DNA from: JBMNNU01 sp050942695
Lineage (GTDB): Bacteria; Chloroflexota; UBA6077
Reading direction: 5' to 3'
DNA: 8,460 nucleotides
Assembly: GCA_050942695.1 (NCBI GenBank)
Contig: JBMNNU010000135.1
Coordinates: 1-8,460 of the forward strand
Below are positions 6,470 through 8,460 of the stretch, piece after piece. A program made the position numbers and the translations under genes. The stretch's first letter is position 1. Every line of letters starts with the position of its first letter. The notes under the pieces were generated by a model that did not search any database, had not been told where the DNA came from, and was given only the letters and a program-made list of their open reading frames with translations.

Positions 6470-6602
6470 CAGACGCGGTGATGGAACAGGGCGCTGGGAC
6501 GGATTGACGGACCCCACCCCTGCCATTTTCCCTCCTCAGGGGAGGTAAGTAATCTACCTCTCCTACCGCAGTGGAAGAGGAGACTCGTTTACTCCGCGTC
6601 TG
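6470..6602 (+). other. Structured non-coding segment, possible leader or untranslated RNA
   Basis: The 161-nt gap between the polyprenyl synthase and the CoA activase holds nested inverted repeats. A perfect 9-bp outer pair, CAGACGCGG (6470-6478) with CCGCGTCTG (6594-6602), encloses a long hairpin (6481-6526) and a 9-bp hairpin GGGGAGGTA (6539-6547) / TACCTCTCC (6555-6563), with one G-U pair and a 7-nt loop. Competing helices also exist: CCTCC 6531-6535 with GGAGG 6541-6545, and TCTCCT 6559-6564 with AGGAGA 6578-6583. Mutually exclusive pairings would suit a regulatory leader of the activase gene, whose GGAG site lies just after (6617-6620). I recognise no known riboswitch or T-box core. It could also be a dispersed palindromic repeat. 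Confidence 0.4.
6481..6529 (+). terminator. Possible intrinsic terminator after the tatD-polyprenyl synthase pair
   Basis: A GC-rich stem made of ATGG/CCAT, CAGGG/CCCTG and TGGG/CCCA with a small bulge and internal loop (6481-6526) is followed by only four T in total (6526-6529), the first of which is in the stem. The stem is strong but the T-tract is poor, so termination would be partial at best. It may instead be part of a larger fold. Confidence 0.3.
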
Positions 6603-6627
6603 CATCGCAAGGTACTGGAGTAAGTGA

Positions 6628-7719
6628 ATGAAAGTGACTTTCCCCCATGCCGGCCAGGCGTGGGTGCCTCTTTCGACTGTTTTCGCTAAAGCTGGAGTTG
6701 AGTGCATCGTCGCACCTCCCAGCAGTAAGCGAACGTTGTCTTTAGGTGTTAAATACTCGCCCGAATGGGTTTGCCTCCCATTCAAGCTGAATCTAGGCAA
6801 CTTCATCGAGGCGATGGAGTTGGGAGCGGATACCCTCGTGTACGTCGCCGGGCCAGGCCTATGTCGCCTCGGCTATTACGCTAAGGTGGCGGAACAGATA
6901 CTCAGGGATGCCGGATACCAGTTTCAGATGGTGACTTTCGACTGGCAAGAGAAGCAGATCATCGGGCTGGCGGAGTTCCTCAGGACATTGCTGCCTAACA
7001 GATCGTGGCGGCAGATAGTTGCCGACATAAAGTTCGGATTGACGCAACTGTCGGTAATGGACGAGCTGGAGCGGAAAGCTCATTACTTGCGCCCCCGAGT
7101 GACATCCCCAACTCAGATAACTCAGATCTGGCGTACTGCTGGCCAGAGAGTGGCTCAGGCCTGGACCGATGCTGAATTAACGAAGGTAAAGGCCGAGATT
7201 CTCCGTGAGTTTGACGATGTCCCTAAGAACCCCAAGGCTGATCCGCTTCGCGTCGGATTGTTGGGCGAGTTCTTTATGGTGATTGAGCCGTTCGTCAATA
7301 TGGATGTCGAGGACCTGCTGGGTAGAATGGGTGTGGAGGTGGTGCGGCATGCCTTCTTCACGAATTGGGCCAAAACCTGGCTGTTCCTCGAAGCCATCGG
7401 CCTTGGCCATGACCAGAAGGTCAAGAAAGCAGCGGCACCATACCTTAGCCGGGATGTGAGCGGAGATGCTATCTTCACCATCGGCGAGACTATACTCCAC
7501 CATAAAGATGGCTTCGACGGTATCGTCCACCTGCTTCCCTTCACCTGTATGCCGGAGATCATAGCCCAGAGCATAATGCCCCAGGTCACCAAGAACCACG
7601 AGATACCGGTGCTTTCCGTGGTCCTGGATGAACAGATGGGTCGTGCGGGGTTTATTACCCGGATCGAGGCCTTCGTGGATTTGATGCAGCGAAGGCGCAA
7701 CCTCAGAAAGGCTGGCTAG
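6628..7719 (+). CDS. CoA-dehydratase activase-type protein (COG3581)
   Basis: 363 residues of the 2-hydroxyacyl-CoA dehydratase-related family (COG3581, annotated CoA protein activase). Recognisable blocks are SPEWVCLPFKLNLGNFIEAM (44-63), GPGLCRLGYYAKVAEQILR (75-93), LRVGLLGEFFMVIEPFVNMD (207-226), HLLPFTCMPEIIAQSIMPQ (301-319) and the closing VLSVVLDEQMGRAGFITRIEAF. C49, C79 and C307 lie in these conserved blocks and are plausible ligands for a 4Fe-4S cluster, by analogy with the three-Cys clusters of 2-hydroxyacyl-CoA dehydratase subunits; C26 lies outside them. The usual partner, an ASKHA-fold ATPase activase, is not in the window. The substrate is unknown. Start is supported by GGAG (6617-6620), 7 nt before ATG. 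Cytosolic, oxygen-sensitive function is expected from the family, which implies an anaerobe. Confidence 0.87.
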   Translation: MKVTFPHAGQAWVPLSTVFAKAGVECIVAPPSSKRTLSLGVKYSPEWVCLPFKLNLGNFIEAMELGADTLVYVAGPGLCRLGYYAKVAEQILRDAGYQFQMVTFDWQEKQIIGLAEFLRTLLPNRSWRQIVADIKFGLTQLSVMDELERKAHYLRPRVTSPTQITQIWRTAGQRVAQAWTDAELTKVKAEILREFDDVPKNPKADPLRVGLLGEFFMVIEPFVNMDVEDLLGRMGVEVVRHAFFTNWAKTWLFLEAIGLGHDQKVKKAAAPYLSRDVSGDAIFTIGETILHHKDGFDGIVHLLPFTCMPEIIAQSIMPQVTKNHEIPVLSVVLDEQMGRAGFITRIEAFVDLMQRRRNLRKAG

Positions 7720-7748
7720 CCTGGCGCAACCATTGCACCTAGGACAGT

Positions 7749-7763
7749 CCACCAAAGCGGTGG
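7749..7763. terminator. Short hairpin between convergent genes
   Basis: CCACC-AAAGC-GGTGG, a 5-bp stem with a 5-nt loop, lies in the 46-nt gap between the CoA activase stop and the convergent small gene. It has no T-tract on either side, so it is at most a weak bidirectional terminator. Confidence 0.2.
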
Positions 7764-7765
7764 CG

Positions 7766-8050
7766 TTATCCCTCCGTCGCGCTCTGGTCGCGAGTTAACA
7801 GGCTGCGAGCGTCTTCGCCTACCCCCAACTCGATGCAATCGCAATAGGTGGAGTAGATCGCCTTGTTCAGCAGCTTTGCCCACCAATCGCTGGAAGCCGA
7901 CAACGCCATGTGCTCGCGTCGCACTCTGAGTAGCCGCTCCAAGCGCAGCAAGAAGAACAACTGAACATCCGAATAGGGTCTGATCCTACTGTGGCGTTCG
8001 CTGCCCCGCTCTTCTATCGATTTGACGTTCCAGGATTCCACCCCACTCAT
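7766..8050 (-). CDS. Small protein of unknown function
   Basis: 94 residues; I do not recognise a family. The start at ATG 8050 is supported by GGAGG (8059-8063), 8 nt upstream; the frame is also open to a TTG at 8068. The N-terminal 27 residues are polar. Then comes an amphipathic, Arg-rich helix (LFFLLRLERLLRVRREHMAL, about 31-50), a SSDWWAKLLNKAIYSTY helix (53-69), a C70-D-C72 pair, and a second helical stretch (CIELGVGEDARSLL, 72-85). There is no signal peptide or transmembrane segment. Composition and a proper ribosome site argue for a real gene. It lies 35 nt after the stand-alone Lrp/AsnC effector-domain gene on the same strand, so the two are probably co-transcribed. Confidence 0.65.
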   Translation of the reverse strand: MSGVESWNVKSIEERGSERHSRIRPYSDVQLFFLLRLERLLRVRREHMALSASSDWWAKLLNKAIYSTYCDCIELGVGEDARSLLTRDQSATEG

Positions 8051-8085
8051 CTCGGTAACCTCCAGCAAAGGCTACTGGTCTCGCC

Positions 8086-8325
8086 CTATTCTTGAGTCTC
8101 TACGGCCAGCAGGGTCAGGGTTTTACTAATTCCGGGTAGACCTCGTACCTCATTCAGCACAAGCCGCCCGATTGCGTTGGCATCGGCTCCCTGAGCTACC
8201 AGTACTACGTCGTAAGGACCGGTTACCACATCGGAAGCCGTTATTCCCGGAACCTTCCGAAGGCTATCCGCTACCTCTTTGCTTTTACCTCCCATAGTTT
8301 CAATTAGCACGTATGCCCGTTGCAT
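8086..8325 (-). CDS. Stand-alone Lrp/AsnC effector-binding (RAM) domain protein
   Basis: 79 residues forming one complete Lrp/AsnC C-terminal domain (AsnC_trans_reg, alpha-beta sandwich): AYVLIETMGGKSKEVADSLR, then VPGITASDVVTGPYDVVLVA, then GLPGISKTLTLLAVE. The family's VTGPYDV signature is at 34-40. There is no N-terminal helix-turn-helix, so it cannot bind DNA alone in the usual way. Stand-alone versions are thought to bind amino acids or assemble with full-length Lrp proteins; here the ligand is unknown. I chose ATG 8325 with AGAGG (8335-8339) 9 nt away; a GTG at 8334 is in frame but lies against the ribosome site. A strong promoter lies about 60 nt upstream, and the small gene follows. 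Confidence 0.88.
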   Translation of the reverse strand: MQRAYVLIETMGGKSKEVADSLRKVPGITASDVVTGPYDVVLVAQGADANAIGRLVLNEVRGLPGISKTLTLLAVETQE

Positions 8326-8383
8326 CGCCTTCACCTCTTACAAGCCTGCTAAGGAAGACCCGGTTGACCATTCGTCTCCTTCA

Positions 8384-8411
8384 ATCTTAGGCTTTCTTGC
8401 GGCGATGTCAA
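8384..8411 (-). promoter_or_regulatory. Promoter for the Lrp/AsnC-domain operon
   Basis: On the minus strand a perfect TTGACA (8411-8406) is followed after 16 nt by TAAGAT (8389-8384, 4 of 6). The start point would be near 8377, giving a leader of about 50 nt. That leader holds an imperfect inverted repeat, CTTA...TAAG (near 8338-8354), which may be an operator or chance. Confidence 0.6.
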
Positions 8412-8460
8412 TACCCCCCGCCGATGGATTGCAGTGCACCAATTGTGCCTAAATGCCACC

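Noticed and set aside
6470..6602. Miniature transposable element with 9-bp terminal inverted repeats
   Set aside because: No target-site duplication flanks the repeats, and the internal hairpins fit an RNA fold or palindromic repeat better.
7155..7755. Two minus-strand frames of 181 and 192 codons opposite the CoA activase
   Set aside because: Both are shadows of a well-supported gene; neither has coherent domain structure.

Overview
The window reads as chromosomal DNA from an anaerobic bacterium of moderate-to-high GC. The content suggests Chloroflexota (Dehalococcoidia-like) or a similar corrinoid-using anaerobe: a CoA-dehydratase-type activase, a cobalamin-binding protein with a MtaA/UroD-family partner, a DUF2148 Fe-S protein, a stand-alone Lrp/AsnC effector domain, GTG/TTG starts and short heptad repeats at gene ends. 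The taxonomic guess is inference; no rRNA or other decisive marker is present.

Layout. 1-493 (-): 5' part of a DUF2148 ferredoxin-domain gene, cut by the window edge, with a good -35/-10 and Shine-Dalgarno. 673-1512 (+): rsmI, 16S rRNA C1402 2'-O-methyltransferase, starting at GTG. It converges on a three-gene minus-strand operon read from 4526 down to 1528: a corrinoid-binding protein, a MtaA/UroD-like TIM-barrel protein and a soluble GAF-histidine kinase. The junctions are tight: a 1-nt TAATG overlap, then TAG directly abutting ATG. 4684-6466 (+): tatD (probably leaderless) and a long-chain trans-polyprenyl diphosphate synthase. 6467-6627 is a non-coding segment with strong nested inverted repeats. 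6628-7719 (+): a COG3581-type CoA-dehydratase activase protein. 8325-7766 (-): a stand-alone Lrp/AsnC effector domain followed by a small unrecognised protein, behind a consensus-like promoter at 8384-8411.

The most interesting part is 1528-4526. The genes look like a corrinoid methyl-transfer pair wired to a histidine kinase, but the catalytic signatures are altered. The MtaA/UroD-like protein lacks the His-x-Cys...Cys zinc ligands and has only one Cys in total. The corrinoid protein has ExHxxG instead of DxHxxG, and a Trp in its cap domain. The kinase has no transmembrane segment, and its N-terminal GAF region carries CxxC plus a third Cys. I infer a possible cytosolic signalling system that reuses a methyltransferase/corrinoid scaffold as a sensor; no response regulator or target is in the window. 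Heptanucleotide repeat arrays abut both ends of the kinase gene and supply the stop codons of two genes.

The other genes are mostly housekeeping (rsmI, tatD, polyprenyl synthase). No CRISPR array, insertion sequence, tRNA or rRNA was seen.
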